Assembly (NCBI GenBank): GCA_020830965.2
Contig: JACCFC020000030.1
Location: 1 to 33,335 of the forward strand
Direction of reading: 5' to 3'
Source of the DNA: Neisseriaceae bacterium TC5R-5
Lineage (GTDB): Bacteria > Pseudomonadota > Gammaproteobacteria > Burkholderiales > Chromobacteriaceae
Length of the DNA: 33,335 nt
Both the position numbers and the translations under genes were made by a program. Shown here piece after piece: positions 32,015 to 33,335 of the stretch; the stretch's first letter is position 1, and the number at the start of each line of letters is the position of its first letter. The notes beneath the pieces are model-generated. The model was not told where the DNA came from. It saw nothing but the letters and a program-made list of their open reading frames with translations, and did no database searches.

Positions 32015-33197
32015 GTTTAAGCTTGCTGATGAAGTTATCAATGAGTGCTAGATTCTCGCCATGCCATTGCCAGACGATGGTGTGCTCACGATTGGCCAGC
32101 ATGGGCGGGCTAAAGGTCGGCATAGGCTGCCCGGCTTCTACCCAACGTGGTGGCTGTTTGGCCATGGCGTCTACATTCCAGAGCCGGGCATCGGTCGAAG
32201 TCGCCAGCCAGTAGCCGGTTTTAGGGCAGGTCTCGCGGCTCTTGCAGGTGATGGTTTCGGCATGGCTGAGCGGGGGTGGAATCTTGCCATCGTCAAATAA
32301 CGTGGCATCGGGGCTTTGGTAATCAGTGTCGATTTTGTAGCGGCCTTCAGCACGGATTTTAGCTTCGGCTTCTTTACGTTCTTGGGCATTGCCCGGTTTC
32401 TCGGCGACATATTGTTTGAGCCAGTTACCGTTGGCGCGGTCTTTTTCGTCTGAGGCATTGCGCCAGAGGCTGACGGCAGACTGGAAATTCATACTCACAA
32501 AGTAATTGCCTGGTTGGGTCAGTTTGCCCTCACGGTCTTGTTCGCGGTGCAGCATGATGTCCAGATACACGCCATTGGCGTATAAGGCCCATGCCATCGG
32601 TTGCGGCAGGCGTAACCATTCTTCCGGAGTGGGGGTATAGCCAGGGTCGAGTGGATGGAGACTTGACATGCCCTTGTCTACAAACAGGCGCATCGCGTCT
32701 CGGCCAGTAATGCGTGGATCGGACTGACTGATACTGTGTTTCCAGCCTGCTTTCGTGAGGGTGTTGAGCAGCGTATAGATTTCTTGACGAGCATTTTCAT
32801 GCGGTGTTTCGCCTCGCTGATTGGCAGTCAGGGCGACACTCACACTCCACTTGTGAATTCCATCGCTGGGATAGTCAGTGTTTTCAAAACCCAGAATGCT
32901 CATCACAGTCGGAATGGTGACGCTATAACGGCCATGTTGAAATTGCACAACGCCATTACGCTCCGGCCAGTCCATTTCATAAAATACTGAACCAGGGTTA
33001 CGGGCATCAGCAGACAAGTCCTGTTGGTAACGCTGTCGAAAGCTTTCTCCGGACTCGTTCAGACGAATTTGTACTTCTTGAGGCATAGCGGATTCCTGCG
33101 GAAACGCAAAAGAAAGGCTATGGTGGTTCTGTACGAATAGCAGCCAAATCGCCAACAGGCCAACTACCCCTGTGAGCAAAAAATGGCGGCGTGTCAT
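32004..33197 (-). CDS. Tli4-like T6SS immunity protein (complete copy)
   Basis: This 397-residue protein has one N-terminal membrane segment or uncleaved signal (RRHFLLTGVVGLLAIWLLFV), followed by a large periplasmic part. Segments such as TPHENARQEIYTLLNTLTKA (then GW), LDPGYTPTPEEWLRLPQPMA and ALYANGVYLDIMLHREQDRE resemble the Tli4 family of immunity proteins that neutralise secreted T6SS phospholipases in the periplasm. That identification is from memory of the family pattern, not a search. It is directly upstream of and overlaps the PAAR gene, and a second copy lies upstream of it at the window edge. A good ribosome binding site AAGGGA precedes the ATG. The cognate toxin is not in the window. 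Confidence 0.68.
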   Translation of the reverse strand: MTRRHFLLTGVVGLLAIWLLFVQNHHSLSFAFPQESAMPQEVQIRLNESGESFRQRYQQDLSADARNPGSVFYEMDWPERNGVVQFQHGRYSVTIPTVMSILGFENTDYPSDGIHKWSVSVALTANQRGETPHENARQEIYTLLNTLTKAGWKHSISQSDPRITGRDAMRLFVDKGMSSLHPLDPGYTPTPEEWLRLPQPMAWALYANGVYLDIMLHREQDREGKLTQPGNYFVSMNFQSAVSLWRNASDEKDRANGNWLKQYVAEKPGNAQERKEAEAKIRAEGRYKIDTDYQSPDATLFDDGKIPPPLSHAETITCKSRETCPKTGYWLATSTDARLWNVDAMAKQPPRWVEAGQPMPTFSPPMLANREHTIVWQWHGENLALIDNFISKLKHDT

Positions 33198-33233
33198 TGC
33201 TGTTTCCCTTGCACAATCATCTTACGAGTCTCG
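33198..33233 (-). repeat. Relic of the PAAR gene start between the two immunity copies
   Basis: The spacer after the edge copy (CGAGACTCGTAAGATGATTG, then TGCAAGGG) matches the first bases of the PAAR gene (CATGACACGTAAAATGATAG, then TGGTAGGG), but the ATG has become GAG. The match stops at GGG near 33205, just before the start of the complete immunity gene. This marks the junction of a tandem duplication. Confidence 0.65.
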
Positions 33234-33335
33234 CTTAAGCTTACTGATAAAGTTATCGATGAGCGCCAGATTCTCGCCATGCCATTGCCAGACGATGGTG
33301 TGCTCACGATTGGCCAGCATGGGCGGGCTGAAAGT
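33222..33335 (-). CDS. Second Tli4-like immunity gene, C-terminal end only (window edge)
   Basis: The last 37 codons before a TAA at 33222-33224 read TFSPPMLANREHTIVWQWHG, then ENLALIDNFISKLKRDS. The neighbouring complete gene ends with the same sequence except for HDT in place of RDS. The rest lies off the right edge. It precedes the complete copy by 24 bp in the same direction, so the two are tandem paralogues. Confidence 0.85.
   Translation of the reverse strand, partial: TFSPPMLANREHTIVWQWHGENLALIDNFISKLKRDS

Noticed and set aside
1..33335. CRISPR array
   Set aside because: No regularly spaced direct repeats with unique spacers were seen; the only tandem repeats are the contiguous 42-bp units in the sulfotransferase gene.

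Overview
The window reads as a chromosomal segment of a Gram-negative proteobacterium. I favour a betaproteobacterium of the Neisseriales type. The reasons are a soluble RnfB-like protein without an N-terminal membrane helix coupled to nth, a divergent uvrA / yajR-ssb block, and an ABC-type O-antigen locus. This placement is an inference from gene content, not a computed one.

Positions 1-6577 hold a leftward polysaccharide block. It contains a family 2 glycosyltransferase, then rmlA-rmlC-wzm-wzt-sulfotransferase packed with 1-11 bp overlaps or a 13 bp gap, then a WbsX-type glycosyltransferase. The WbsX gene is broken twice, by a frameshift in a run of six G/C pairs and by an IS5-family element at the left edge. 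The block starts directly downstream of two identical tRNA-Phe(GAA) genes (6635-6810), which have a good stable-RNA promoter at 6847-6875.

Positions 6973-16472 are devoted to chemotaxis. A leftward methyl-accepting protein is followed, after a repeat hairpin and two tiny coupled leftward ORFs, by a strongly folded intergenic element (9322-9516). Then comes a rightward operon: STAS protein, CheA, a second MCP, CheW, CheR and CheB. No CheY, CheD or CheZ is present in the window.

Positions 16671-25536 are mixed housekeeping and regulatory genes: a Crp/Fnr-type regulator, a periplasmic OB-fold (BOF) stress protein, a metabolite:H+ symporter of the major facilitator superfamily, nudC, hisC behind a palindromic operator-like site, a lipoprotein DegQ/MucD-type protease, rsxB-nth, an overlooked 43-residue Lys-rich gene, and a phage-repressor-like DNA-binding protein. 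Positions 25742-31365 carry ssb, yajR, the divergent uvrA and a DUF533 (YebE-like) membrane protein.

The right end (31366-33335) is accessory. It has a 112 bp MITE with TAA target duplications, a PAAR spike-tip protein of the type VI secretion system, and a Tli4-like immunity gene. A second, truncated copy of that immunity gene lies at the very edge, and a relic of the PAAR start between the copies shows that this is a tandem duplication. The toxin gene is expected just beyond the right edge. The observations most worth a second look are the folded element upstream of the chemotaxis operon, the immunity-gene array, the tiny overlapping ORFs opposite the operon, and the palindromes upstream of hisC and between the BOF and symporter genes.
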